Positions 43,226 through 53,007 of a stretch of DNA of 64,000 bases are shown in pieces. A program made the position numbers and the translations under genes. Within the stretch, counting starts at the first letter, position 1; each line of letters starts with the position of its first letter. The stretch comes from JAWKIW01 sp046331175 (lineage in GTDB: Bacteria > Actinomycetota > Acidimicrobiia > Acidimicrobiales > Acidimicrobilacustridaceae): positions 128,305 through 192,304 of the forward strand of contig JAXLRI010000007.1 in NCBI GenBank assembly GCA_046331175.1, written 5' to 3'. The notes under the pieces are model-generated. The model was given only the letters and a program-made list of their open reading frames with translations. It had not been told where the DNA came from and made no database searches.

Positions 43226-43233
43226 CCACCCCG

Positions 43234-44088
43234 ATGAGCGACGAGCGCAGGACCGACCCGGCGACGCTGCCGGCCGAGCGACTGGCCGGCAAGGTGGTGA
43301 TCGTGACCGGAGCGGCATCGGGCATCGGCGCCGCGTCGGTGCGCCGGGCCCTGGCCGAGGGCGCCACCGTGGTGGGCGCCGACGTGGCCCTCCCGAGCGA
43401 CGGCGAGGCCCCTGCGGACCACGGCATCGACGCCGGCGACCGCTGGCGCCACGAGCTGGTCGACGTGACCGACGAGGCCGCCGTCGAGGCGTTCGTCGGC
43501 GCGGTGGCCGGCCGCGACGGCCGGGTCGACGGCCTCGTCAACGCCGCCGGCGTGGCCGGGGCCGGCGCCGTGCACGACCTCGACACCGCCGAGTGGCACC
43601 GGGTCATCGGCGTGAACCTCACCGGCACGTTCCTCGTGGCCAAGCACGTGCTGCGGGCGATGCTGGCCCAGGAGCCGAGCGCCATCGGCCAGCGCGGCGC
43701 CATCGTCACCCTGGCCTCGATCGAGGGGCTCGAGGGCACCGCCGGTGGCAGCGCGTACAACGCCTCGAAGGGCGGCGTGGTGCTGCTGACCAAGAACATC
43801 GCCATCGACTACGGCGGCCAGGGCATCCGGGCCAACGCCATCTGCCCCGGGTTCATCTCCACGCCGATGACCCAGATCGTGTTCGACATCCCCGGGCTGG
43901 AGGCGATGCGGGCCGACTTCCTCCACGAGCACAAGCTGCGCCGCTTCGGCCGCCCCGACGAGGTGGCCGCGGTCGCCGCCTTCCTGCTGAGCGACGACGC
44001 ATCGTTCGTGACCGGCCACGCCATGACCGTCGACGGCGGCTACACGGCCGGCCGCGACCACCACATCACCGACGTGATGGGCCTCTGA
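43234..44088 (+). CDS. SDR-family oxidoreductase
   Basis: 284 residues from ATG 43234. TGAASGIG, VNAAGVAG, the Ser of TLASIEG, YNASK and the C-terminal FVTGHAMTVDGGYTAGRDHH are typical of 3-ketoacyl or 2,5-diketo-type classical SDRs. The start is set by the TAGGCT box 8 bp upstream. Convergent with the acyl-CoA dehydrogenase gene with a gap of 9 bp. Substrate unknown. Confidence 0.88.
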   Translation: MSDERRTDPATLPAERLAGKVVIVTGAASGIGAASVRRALAEGATVVGADVALPSDGEAPADHGIDAGDRWRHELVDVTDEAAVEAFVGAVAGRDGRVDGLVNAAGVAGAGAVHDLDTAEWHRVIGVNLTGTFLVAKHVLRAMLAQEPSAIGQRGAIVTLASIEGLEGTAGGSAYNASKGGVVLLTKNIAIDYGGQGIRANAICPGFISTPMTQIVFDIPGLEAMRADFLHEHKLRRFGRPDEVAAVAAFLLSDDASFVTGHAMTVDGGYTAGRDHHITDVMGL

Positions 44089-44097
44089 CGCTCGCGG

Positions 44098-45201
44098 CTA
44101 CGACGCGAGGAAGAGGTCGGCCACCCGCTCGCGGTGGGTGCCGTGGTAGCCGAGCAGCAGGTCGTCCTGCTTGGCCCGCTTGTAGAAGAGGTGGGCGTCG
44201 CAGTCCCACGTGAAGCCGACGCCGCCGTGGATCTGGATGCTCTCGCCGGTGACGGCGATGGCCGACTCGGGCACGTAGGCCTTGGCCATGGCGGCCGCCT
44301 CTTCCCGCACCGGGTCGTCGACGTCGGACGCCCAGGCGGCGTAGTGCGTGCCCACCCGTGACAGCTCGATGTGGTGGAGCATGTCGACGGCCTTGTGCTT
44401 GATCACCTGGAAGGTGGCGATGGGCCGGTCGAACTGCACCCGCACCTTGGCGTACTCGACGGCCAGGTGGTGGGCCGCCTCCATGGCGCCGATCAGCTCG
44501 GCGCACAGCGCCACGCAGGCGTCGTCGACGACGCGCCGCCAGATGGCGGTGTGGTCGCCCTCGGGCCCGACCGGCTCGGCGACCACGCCGTCGAGCGCCA
44601 GGCGGGCGACCTTGCGGGTGGGGTCCCACGTGGGGACCTCGACGGCGAGGCCGGTGGCGCCGGGGTTCTCGACCACGAAGGTGCCGAGGCCCTCCTGGGT
44701 GCGGGCCACGACCAGCACCCAGTCGGCGGTGTGGCCGTCGAGCACGACCGGCTTGAGGCCGTCGAGCAGCCAGCGCCCGGTCTTGCGGCTGGCTCGCGTC
44801 CGCACGCGGTCGACGACGTCGCCGTGGCCCTGCTCGTCGACGGCCACGGTGCCGCGGGTGCTGCCGTTGGCGAGGGCGCCGAGGCGGTCGTCGAGACCCA
44901 GCCGCGTGGCGGCGAGCGTGGCGAGGACGGCCGACGAGAAGAACGGCCCCGGGAAGGCGCCCCGGCCCAGCTCCTCCTGCACGACGACCACGTCGGTGAG
45001 GCCGAGCCCGAGGCCGCCGTGCTCCTCGGGCACCAGCAGGCCGGTCCACCCCAGCTCGGCCAGCGTCGACCAGACCGCGGGGGTGACGCCCACCGGGTCG
45101 TCGAGCAGGCCGCGCACGTAGGCCGTGTCAGCGTCGCGCGAGACGAAGGACCGCACCGCGTCGCGCAGCGCGTCCTGCTCGTCGGAGAACGTGAACTCCA
45201 T
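44098..45201 (-). CDS. Acyl-CoA dehydrogenase, ChsE1/FadE29-like subunit (second pair)
   Basis: 367 residues from ATG 45201, preceded by GGGAGG. AVEYAKVRVQFDRPIATFQVIKHKAVDMLHHIEL and IQIHGGVGFTWDCDAHLFYKRAKQD match the same subunit class as the protein at 37164-38276. The partner is expected to be the divergent gene at 45324. Operator site 7 lies 46 bp upstream of the start. Confidence 0.9.
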   Translation of the reverse strand: MEFTFSDEQDALRDAVRSFVSRDADTAYVRGLLDDPVGVTPAVWSTLAELGWTGLLVPEEHGGLGLGLTDVVVVQEELGRGAFPGPFFSSAVLATLAATRLGLDDRLGALANGSTRGTVAVDEQGHGDVVDRVRTRASRKTGRWLLDGLKPVVLDGHTADWVLVVARTQEGLGTFVVENPGATGLAVEVPTWDPTRKVARLALDGVVAEPVGPEGDHTAIWRRVVDDACVALCAELIGAMEAAHHLAVEYAKVRVQFDRPIATFQVIKHKAVDMLHHIELSRVGTHYAAWASDVDDPVREEAAAMAKAYVPESAIAVTGESIQIHGGVGFTWDCDAHLFYKRAKQDDLLLGYHGTHRERVADLFLAS

Positions 45202-45247
45202 GCCTGCCTCCCGTCGTGGGACCGCGCCGGCGGCCGCGCGACAAACC

Positions 45248-45261
45248 TGACGTGGGCGTCA
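45248..45261. promoter_or_regulatory. TGAC-N6-GTCA operator, site 7
   Basis: TGACGTGGGCGTCA, preceded by AAACC; the outer right base is C instead of G. Located between the second divergent acyl-CoA dehydrogenase pair (46 and 62 bp to the starts). Confidence 0.72.
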
Positions 45262-45323
45262 CCTTAGTGGGCCGGCCCGGCTAGGGTCGGGCCCGGACAG
45301 CACCGGGTCCCGGGGGATCGCAC

Positions 45324-46556
<1,233 letters not shown>

Positions 46557-46580
46557 CCCTGGGCGCCGGCGCCGCGCCGC

Positions 46581-47588
46581 CTACAGCGGGGTGAAGGTGT
46601 CCTTGAGGTGGTCGAGCGAGTACACGCTCGGGTCGCTGCCGCCGACCGTGACGAGGTACACGCGGTTGTCGGTGGCGAAGGCCGTCACGTAGAAGGTCCC
46701 GTCGGGGCCCGCCACCACCGCATCGCGGGTGGGCTGGGTGCGCCCCTCACCGGGCGAGCTCTTGGCGACCTTGTCGCCACGCTTGGCCGCCCAGGCGGCG
46801 ATCGTCTTCTGCAGCACCTGCTGGGGGTTGTCGGCCGCCGGCTGGTCGACGACGACGATGGCGTAGCCACCGTTGCCGTCGACGTCGAGGTAGGAGGCCG
46901 TGCCGACGTTGTTGCCGTCGATGGTCAACGAGTCCTTCATGACGATCGGGGCCTTGGGGTACTCGGCCCGGAAGGTGCCCTCGGGTGACGTGTAGATGAT
47001 CCAGCCCGCCTTGCCGGGCGGGAACTGGTTGGGGGCGAGGGTGCTCGACGTGCTCGAGGTGGCCTTGGGGTCGGCCAGCTGCACCTGGCCGAGCGGCGGG
47101 ACGGTGGTGCCGTCGCCGGACCCGGTCGAGAGGGGCTCGGACTTGGGCCGGAACAGCACGATCACCAGCAGGATGACCACGACGGCGCCGCCGATGGCGG
47201 CGGCCACGACCCACGGCGGGGTCTTCTCGGCCAGTGGGGCCACCGGTGCCGGCCGGCCGCCGGGTCCGCCCGGTCCGCCGGGTCCGCCGAGGCCGCCGGG
47301 TCCGCCACCGGCACCGGCACTCGCACCGAAGCCACCCGGGCCGGGCGGGGGCGGCGTGGCACCCTCGGCGTCGTCGTCGGGCGGCGGGGGTGGTGGCGAG
47401 GGGTCGTCGGCCCTGGGCGCCGGGCCCGACGACGGCGGCAGGGCGGGCGGCGTCGCCGCCGGGCCGGCACCCGCCTCGGCCTCGGCCAGCGCGTCCTCGA
47501 TCTCGGCCGCGGTCAGCCCGCAGGTGTGGCAGTGGTCCCAGTCCTCTTGGATGGGCGTGTAGCAGCGCGGACAGCGCGGCAGTGCCAT
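46581..47588 (-). CDS. Zinc-ribbon, single-pass membrane protein with Gly/Pro-rich linker
   Basis: 335 residues from ATG 47588. An N-terminal zinc ribbon (CPRCYTPIQEDWDHCHTCG) is followed by a long disordered region with PPPPPPDDD and a GGLGGPGGPGGPGG repeat. A single transmembrane helix (WVVAAAIGGAVVVILLVIVLF) is at about 128-148. An extracytoplasmic domain of about 190 residues follows (GWIIYTSPEGTFRAEYPKAPIVMKDSLTIDGNNVGTASYLDVDGNGGYAIVVVDQPA). The outer domain resembles PsbP-like or DUF1795-type folds. Function unknown. Confidence 0.75.
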   Translation of the reverse strand: MALPRCPRCYTPIQEDWDHCHTCGLTAAEIEDALAEAEAGAGPAATPPALPPSSGPAPRADDPSPPPPPPDDDAEGATPPPPGPGGFGASAGAGGGPGGLGGPGGPGGPGGRPAPVAPLAEKTPPWVVAAAIGGAVVVILLVIVLFRPKSEPLSTGSGDGTTVPPLGQVQLADPKATSSTSSTLAPNQFPPGKAGWIIYTSPEGTFRAEYPKAPIVMKDSLTIDGNNVGTASYLDVDGNGGYAIVVVDQPAADNPQQVLQKTIAAWAAKRGDKVAKSSPGEGRTQPTRDAVVAGPDGTFYVTAFATDNRVYLVTVGGSDPSVYSLDHLKDTFTPL

Positions 47589-47756
47589 CTCGACCCCTTC
47601 TCTCGTGGAACCGCTTCTCCCGTGGAGCCGCCGCTGCCCCCTGCGGGGATCCCCGTCCGGCTCCGCTCACAACCGAGTCGGCCGCGGCCGACGCCTCATG
47701 GTGGCATCCGGCGGCCCCCGTGTCAGGGAGGGCCCCGGCGCCACGGGCGAGGAGGC

Positions 47757-48989
47757 TCAGCCCAGCCGCTCGATCACGGTGGCGTTGGCCTGGCCGCCGC
47801 CCTCGCACATGGTCTGGAAGCCGAGCCGGCCGCCGGTCTCCTCGAGCTGGCACAGCAGCGTGGTCATCAGCCGCACCCCGCTGGCGCCGAGCGGGTGCCC
47901 GATGGCGATGGCGCCACCCCGCGGGTTGTAGCGCTCGGGGTCGGGGGCGAACTCGGCGGCCCACATGAGGGCGATGGCGGCGAAGGCCTCGTTGCACTCG
48001 ATGGCGTCGAACTGGTCGATCGTGAGTCCGGTGCGGTCGAGCAGCTTGCGGGTGACCGGGTTGGGCGCCGACAGCACGAGGACGGCGTCGTCGGCTCCCA
48101 CGACCATGTGGCGGATCCGCGCCCGGATGGGGAGGCCGAGCGCCTCGGCGACGGAGCGGTCGGCGACGAGCATGGCGGCGGCGCCGTCGCTCATCTGCGA
48201 GGAGTTCCCGGCGGTGATGGAGGGGGCGATCGACGGGTCCCACCCGGCCGCCGACGGCAGGCCGGCGAGGATCTCGGCGGTGGTGCCCGGGCGGATGCCC
48301 TCGTCGGACACGACCAGCTCGTCGGTCGGCAGGCCGTCGGGCCCCTTGCGCGGGACCGCCACGATCTCGGCCGCCGACCGACCGTCCGTGGTGGCGGCGT
48401 GGGCCCGCTGGTGGCTGCGGACGGCGAGCTCGTCCATCTGCTCGCGCGTGATGCCGTGGCGGTCGGCGAGGATCTGGGCCACCTCGAACTGGGTCATGAG
48501 CTGGCCGTCGCACGCGTCGAGGAAGTCGCGGGAGAAGGGGCCCTGACCGCCGACCTGGAAGGCGTCGTCGTCCTTGCCGATGGTGACCGGCTTGGACGTG
48601 GCGTTGGAGGCCATCGGCGCACGCGTCATCGACTCGACCCCGCAGGCGATGGCGAGGTCGTAGCTGCCGGCGAGCACGCCCTGGGCGGCGAAGTGGACCG
48701 CCTGCTGCGACGAGCCGCACTGCCGGTCCACGGTGGTGGCGGCCACCGACTGGGGCAGGCCCGCGGCGACCCACGCGTTGCGGGTGACGTTGCAGCCCTG
48801 CTCGCCGGACTGCGTGATGCACCCACCGATCACGTCGTCGATGCGCTCGGGGTCGACCCCGGTGCGGTCGAGCAGCGCCAGCAGCGCGTGGGCGAGCAGG
48901 TCGGTCGGGTGCCAGGTCGACAGCACCCCCTTGCGTTTGCCGATCGGCGTGCGGATGGTGTCGACGATGACCGCTTCGCGGACGCTCAC
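47757..48989 (-). CDS. Acetyl-CoA acyltransferase (thiolase, FadA5/FadA6-like)
   Basis: 410 residues from GTG 48989, which gives the natural N-terminus MSVREAVIVDTIRTPIGK. VDRQCGSSQQAV has the acyl-accepting Cys, IECNEAFAAIALM the NEAF motif, GGAIAIGHPLGASG the His and MCEGGGQANATV the second Cys. The layout and length agree with thiolases that cleave steroid side-chain or branched 3-oxoacyl-CoA. Operator site 8 is 44 bp upstream. Confidence 0.92.
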   Translation of the reverse strand: MSVREAVIVDTIRTPIGKRKGVLSTWHPTDLLAHALLALLDRTGVDPERIDDVIGGCITQSGEQGCNVTRNAWVAAGLPQSVAATTVDRQCGSSQQAVHFAAQGVLAGSYDLAIACGVESMTRAPMASNATSKPVTIGKDDDAFQVGGQGPFSRDFLDACDGQLMTQFEVAQILADRHGITREQMDELAVRSHQRAHAATTDGRSAAEIVAVPRKGPDGLPTDELVVSDEGIRPGTTAEILAGLPSAAGWDPSIAPSITAGNSSQMSDGAAAMLVADRSVAEALGLPIRARIRHMVVGADDAVLVLSAPNPVTRKLLDRTGLTIDQFDAIECNEAFAAIALMWAAEFAPDPERYNPRGGAIAIGHPLGASGVRLMTTLLCQLEETGGRLGFQTMCEGGGQANATVIERLG

Positions 48990-49033
48990 GCTGGTGCTCC
49001 CCCTCCGGCGGCGGCCGGCGGCCACCCTCTACC

Positions 49034-49047
49034 TGACGTCGGCGTCA
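49034..49047. promoter_or_regulatory. TGAC-N6-GTCA operator, site 8
   Basis: TGACGTCGGCGTCA within CTGACGTCGGCGTCAG, preceded by TACC. It is 44 bp upstream of the thiolase gene and 65 bp from the divergent lipoprotein gene. Confidence 0.75.
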
Positions 49048-49112
49048 GCCTAGGCCGCGCCCCGCCCGGTGGCGCCCGTGAGCGCCGGCGGGGGCCGTCT
49101 ACCCTGGCCGCC

Positions 49113-49901
49113 ATGGCCGCTCCCGGTGCCCTCCGACTCCGCGCCCTCGCCGCCGGCGCCCTCGCCGCCGCCACGCTCGCCGTCGGCGTCGCCTGCACGA
49201 AGGCCGAGAACGTCCCCACCGACACGGTGGCGCCGTCGTCCTCGACCACCGCCAGCACGGCCGCCCCCGACACCACGAGGGCCCCCGGCACCACCCGGGC
49301 TCCCGGCACCACCGTCCGGCGATCGGGCACCACCGTGAAGGGCGGCGCCTCGTCGACCGCCCTCGGCGGCATCGACCCGGCGACGTTCGACGTCCTCGAT
49401 CCGGGCACGCCCTACTCGCGCTACGTCACCGTCGAGGACGACACCACGGCCATCTCCGTCGACCTGCCCGCTTCCTGGCACACCGACGGCCGGCTGCGGA
49501 CCCTGGAGAACAACGACCTGCCGTCGGTGAACGCCGCCACCGATCTCGACGCCTACCTGGCCAACGAGTCGACGCCGGGCATGCGCTTCTCGGCCTACCG
49601 CGGCCCGCTGCGCGCCAAGGGCGAGGCCTGGGCCCTCGACCACCTGGCCGAGATCGACGGGATCTCGTCGTGCACCGGCAAGCCCGAGCGGGTCGCCTTC
49701 GAGGACGGCGGCTACCGCGGGTCGGCGGTGGTCACCACCGGCTGCGGCGTCGACGGCCAGCTGGTCAACGTCCACATCGTCGCCTCCGACCGCCAGGGCA
49801 CCGGCGCCCTGGCCGTGATCCAGGTGCAGCTGAAGACCCAGGCCGACGTCGAGGCGCTGGCCAAGGTGATCTCCAGCTTCAAGGTGCCCACCGACGGCTG
49901 A
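49113..49901 (+). CDS. Lipoprotein, tandem paralogue 1
   Basis: 262 residues from ATG 49113. A TACCCT box (49100-49105) ends 7 bp before the ATG, so expression is likely leaderless. Signal LAAGALAAATLAVGVAC is followed by Thr/Ser/Pro-rich spacer (TTRAPGTTRAPGTTVRRSGTT). The globular domain begins at GGIDPATFDVLDPGTPYSRYVTVEDDTTAISVDLPASWHTDG and includes DGISSCTGKPERVAFEDGGYRGSAVVTTGCG with two Cys. It is homologous over the whole domain to the next gene. Function unknown. Confidence 0.75.
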   Translation: MAAPGALRLRALAAGALAAATLAVGVACTKAENVPTDTVAPSSSTTASTAAPDTTRAPGTTRAPGTTVRRSGTTVKGGASSTALGGIDPATFDVLDPGTPYSRYVTVEDDTTAISVDLPASWHTDGRLRTLENNDLPSVNAATDLDAYLANESTPGMRFSAYRGPLRAKGEAWALDHLAEIDGISSCTGKPERVAFEDGGYRGSAVVTTGCGVDGQLVNVHIVASDRQGTGALAVIQVQLKTQADVEALAKVISSFKVPTDG

Positions 49902-49987
49902 CCGAGGCCACGAGGCGCTGGGTCACGGCCCCCGCGCAGGACCACCGACCCTGGCGCCCGGCGCGCCGGCGTCGCAGGCTCACGACC

Positions 49988-50791
49988 ATGGACCGTCGCC
50001 GCACCCCGCCCGCCTTCGTCCCGGTCTCCGTGCTGGTCGCCGTGGCGGCCGTCGTGCTGGCGGGCTGCTCGTCGTCGCCGAGCAGCGGCGACGGAGGCGG
50101 AGGGGCGACCATCGCCGCCCCGACCACCACGACCGCCACGACGGGCGGCTCGGCCTCCACGGCCGGCCCCGGCACCACCGCCCGCCGCCCGCCGCCGACG
50201 ACGCCCGGCCCATCCACCACGACTCGCAGCGGATCGGCTGCGGCGACGGTCACCCGCGACGACCTCGGTGGCATCGACCCGGCCTCGCTCGGCGAGCTGC
50301 CGACCGACGCGCCCTACGGCCGGTACGCGACGATCCGCGACGACACCGGCCAGGTGAGCGCCGAGGTCCCGGTGACGTGGGAGCACGACGGGAGCATCCG
50401 CACCATCACCGAGGTCGACGTGCCCAACGTGGTGGCGGCGCCGCTGCTGCAGGACTACTACGACGACCGCACGAGCCCGGGCATGCGCCTGGCCGCCTAC
50501 CAGGGCGAGCTGGCGGACAAGGGGATCGACTGGGCCCTGCGCCACGAGGGCGAGGTCGACCACCTCGACCGGTGCACCGGCACCTCCGAGACCACGCCGT
50601 TCTCGCTCGGCTCGCGGGAGGGCACGGCCCAGGTCACCACTGGGTGCGGACGGAGCGGGGACGTGACCGTGGTCCAGGTGGCGGCCGCGACCCCCGACGG
50701 TGGCGACCTGGCCGTGCTCCAGGTGGCCCTCGTGTCGACCGCCGACGTGGCGGCGCTGGCCACGATCCTCGGTTCGATGGCGGTGCCCTGA
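49988..50791 (+). CDS. Lipoprotein, tandem paralogue 2
   Basis: 267 residues from ATG 49988. Signal VSVLVAVAAVVLAGC has an ideal lipobox (LAGC). After a Thr-rich linker, DLGGIDPASLGELPTDAPYGRYATIRDDTGQVSAEVPVTWEHDGSIRTITEVDVPNV and LDRCTGTSETTPFSLGSREGTAQVTTGCG align with paralogue 1. A tandem duplication followed by divergence is the simplest reading. Function unknown. Confidence 0.75.
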   Translation: MDRRRTPPAFVPVSVLVAVAAVVLAGCSSSPSSGDGGGGATIAAPTTTTATTGGSASTAGPGTTARRPPPTTPGPSTTTRSGSAAATVTRDDLGGIDPASLGELPTDAPYGRYATIRDDTGQVSAEVPVTWEHDGSIRTITEVDVPNVVAAPLLQDYYDDRTSPGMRLAAYQGELADKGIDWALRHEGEVDHLDRCTGTSETTPFSLGSREGTAQVTTGCGRSGDVTVVQVAAATPDGGDLAVLQVALVSTADVAALATILGSMAVP

Positions 50792-50817
50792 GGTCCTCCG
50801 CCCGCCGTGGGGATACC

Positions 50818-50831
50818 TGACATGGACGTCA
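50818..50831. promoter_or_regulatory. TGAC-N6-GTCA operator, site 9
   Basis: TGACATGGACGTCA within CTGACATGGACGTCAG, preceded by TACC. Only 16 bp from ATG 50848, with the TAGGCT -10 box (50834-50839) directly adjoining. This is the only site not in a divergent promoter region: the upstream neighbour is a same-strand lipoprotein gene. Confidence 0.75.
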
Positions 50832-50833
50832 GG

Positions 50834-50839
50834 TAGGCT
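50834..50839 (+). promoter_or_regulatory. -10 box of the NDP-forming ligase operon (leaderless)
   Basis: TAGGCT, 8 bp, then ATG 50848 with no ribosome site. The box abuts operator site 9, so repressor binding would block RNA polymerase. Confidence 0.5.
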
Positions 50840-50847
50840 GCCCCGCC

Positions 50848-53007
50848 ATGACGCCCCAGAGCCCGTCGTCCCCGCCGCTCGACGTCACCGGACGCCCCAC
50901 CGCCCTGCGCGACCTCGACCTCGACGCCTTCTTCCACCCGAAGACGGTCGCCGTCATCGGCGCCTCGGCCACGTCCAAGAAGCCGAACACCGCGATGTGG
51001 CGCAAGATCTCGGCCTGGGGCCAGCGGGCCGGGGCGAACGTGATCCCGGTCCACCCGAAGTACGACGAGCTCGACGGCGTGCGCTGCTACGACACCATCG
51101 CCGAGGTGCCGGGCGAGATCGACCTCGCGGTGATCCTCGTGGGTGACGCGGTCGGCATGTTCGAGACGGTGCTCGAGAAGGCCCCGAAGTACGCGGTGAT
51201 CTTCTCGGCCGGCTTCGCCGAGACCGGGGCCGAGGGCGCCGCTCTGCAGCGGCGGCTCGAGGACCTCATCGCCTCCGGCACCACCCACCTGCTCGGGCCC
51301 AACACCAACCTCAACGCCTTCGAGTCGTTCCGCGACGACCTGCCCGCCCCCAAGATCGCCCTCATCACCCAGAGCGGCCACCAGGGCCGGCCCGTGTTCC
51401 AGGCCCAGGACTTCGGCGTCGCCCTGTCGCACTGGGCCCCGACCGGCAACGAGGCCGACCTCGAGTTCGCCGACTTCGCCCGCTACTTCGCCGACCAGCC
51501 CGAGGTGGGCGTCATCGCCTGCTACATCGAGGGCTTCAAGGACGGCCGCACCCTGATGCTGGCCGCCGACCACGCCGCGAAGGCCGGCGTGCCGATCGTG
51601 TGCGTGAAGGTGGGCAAGACGGCCGAGGGCGCGTCGATGGCCCAGAGCCACACCGGCCACCTCACCGGATCGAACGCCGTCACCGACGCCGTGTTCCGCC
51701 AGCTGGGCGTCACGCGGGTCGACGGCCTCGACGAGCTCACCGACACCGCCGCCATGTTCGCCCGGACGTCGAAGCCGAAGGGACGGGGCGTGTGCGTCTA
51801 CGCCATCTCCGGCGGCACCGGCGCCCACATGGCCGACCTGCTCGCCGACGCCGGCCTCGAGCTGCCCGACCTGACCGCCAAGACCCAGAAGCGGCTCCAC
51901 GACGGGCTCATCCCGCCCTACCTGCGGGTGTCGAACCCGGTCGACAACGGCGGCCCGCCGTCGACCGACGAGCGGGGCCCGAAGATCATCGAGGCCATCC
52001 TGGCCGACCCCAACGTCGACCTGGTGATCTGCCCGATCACCGGGGCGCTCGAGACCATCAGCCGCCCGCTGGCCACCCAGCTGGTCGAGGCGGCCAAGAC
52101 GACCGACAAGCCGATCTTCGTGGTGTGGGGATCGCCCGACGTGTCCGATCCCGTCTACACCGACATCCTCCTGCCGAGCGGCCTGCCCACCTTCCGGACC
52201 TTCCACAACTGCGTCCAGGCGGCCCGCGCCTACTTCGACTGGTGGGACTTCCAGGACCGCTACTCCTCGCCGTTCGCCGATGCCGTCACCAAGCCGTCGG
52301 CGGCGGCCAAGAAGGTGGCGACGCTGCTCGCCGCGGCCGCCGAGGCGGGCACTGCCTTGTCCGAGCACGGGTCCAAGGAGGTGCTGCGCGCCTACAAGAT
52401 CCCGGTGTCCACCGATGTGCTGGTGTCGTCGGCGGCCGAGGCGGCCCGGGCGGCCACCGCCATCGGCTTCCCGGTGGTGATGAAGGCGTGCTCGCCCAAG
52501 CTGCTGCACAAGTCCGAGCACGGGCTGGTGAGGGTCGGCGTGTCGTCGGCGGCCGAGGCCAAGGCCGCCTACGCCGAGCTCGTGACCGCGGCTCGCAAGG
52601 CCGACCGGCGAGCCGACCTGGAAGGCGTGCTCGTGTGCGAGATGGTCTCGGGTGGCGTCGAGGCCGTCATCGGCGTGTCCCAGGACGAGCTGTTCGGCCC
52701 GGTGGTCATGCTCGGCCTGGGCGGCGTGTTCGTCGAGGTGCTCGGCGACGTCACCTTCCGCGTGCCGCCGTTCGGGCGGGACGAGGCCGAGCGCATGGTC
52801 GGCGAGCTGGCTGGGGCGAAGCTGTTCGAGGGCGTGCGCGGCGCCAAGCCGTCCGACGTCAAGGCCCTGGTCGACACGATCCTGAAGGTGCAGCGGCTGG
52901 CCGTCGACCACGCCGACGCCATCGCCGAGCTCGACATCAACCCGCTCGTCGTGCGACCCAAGGGCAAGGGCGTGGTCGCCCTCGACGCCCTGGTGGTGCC
53001 CCGCTGA
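50848..53007 (+). CDS. NDP-forming acyl-CoA synthetase (acetyl-CoA ligase ADP-forming type)
   Basis: 719 residues from ATG 50848. The N-terminal CoA-binding domain (FFHPKTVAVIGASATSKKPN) is followed by two succinyl-CoA-synthetase-like domains with QSHTGHLTGSNAV, which likely carries the phosphohistidine. The C-terminal ATP-grasp domain contains VVMKACSPKLLHKSEHGLVRVG and ends IAELDINPLVV. These enzymes interconvert acyl-CoA + ADP + Pi with acid + ATP + CoA, so this one may activate or release a side-chain acid. It heads a three-gene operon with the thiolase-like/DUF35 pair, directly under operator site 9. Confidence 0.9.
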   Translation: MTPQSPSSPPLDVTGRPTALRDLDLDAFFHPKTVAVIGASATSKKPNTAMWRKISAWGQRAGANVIPVHPKYDELDGVRCYDTIAEVPGEIDLAVILVGDAVGMFETVLEKAPKYAVIFSAGFAETGAEGAALQRRLEDLIASGTTHLLGPNTNLNAFESFRDDLPAPKIALITQSGHQGRPVFQAQDFGVALSHWAPTGNEADLEFADFARYFADQPEVGVIACYIEGFKDGRTLMLAADHAAKAGVPIVCVKVGKTAEGASMAQSHTGHLTGSNAVTDAVFRQLGVTRVDGLDELTDTAAMFARTSKPKGRGVCVYAISGGTGAHMADLLADAGLELPDLTAKTQKRLHDGLIPPYLRVSNPVDNGGPPSTDERGPKIIEAILADPNVDLVICPITGALETISRPLATQLVEAAKTTDKPIFVVWGSPDVSDPVYTDILLPSGLPTFRTFHNCVQAARAYFDWWDFQDRYSSPFADAVTKPSAAAKKVATLLAAAAEAGTALSEHGSKEVLRAYKIPVSTDVLVSSAAEAARAATAIGFPVVMKACSPKLLHKSEHGLVRVGVSSAAEAKAAYAELVTAARKADRRADLEGVLVCEMVSGGVEAVIGVSQDELFGPVVMLGLGGVFVEVLGDVTFRVPPFGRDEAERMVGELAGAKLFEGVRGAKPSDVKALVDTILKVQRLAVDHADAIAELDINPLVVRPKGKGVVALDALVVPR

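Noticed and set aside
47230..47340. Gly/Pro-rich repeat as a mobile element remnant
   Set aside because: It encodes the GGPGGPGG linker of the membrane protein in frame; a coding low-complexity region explains it.
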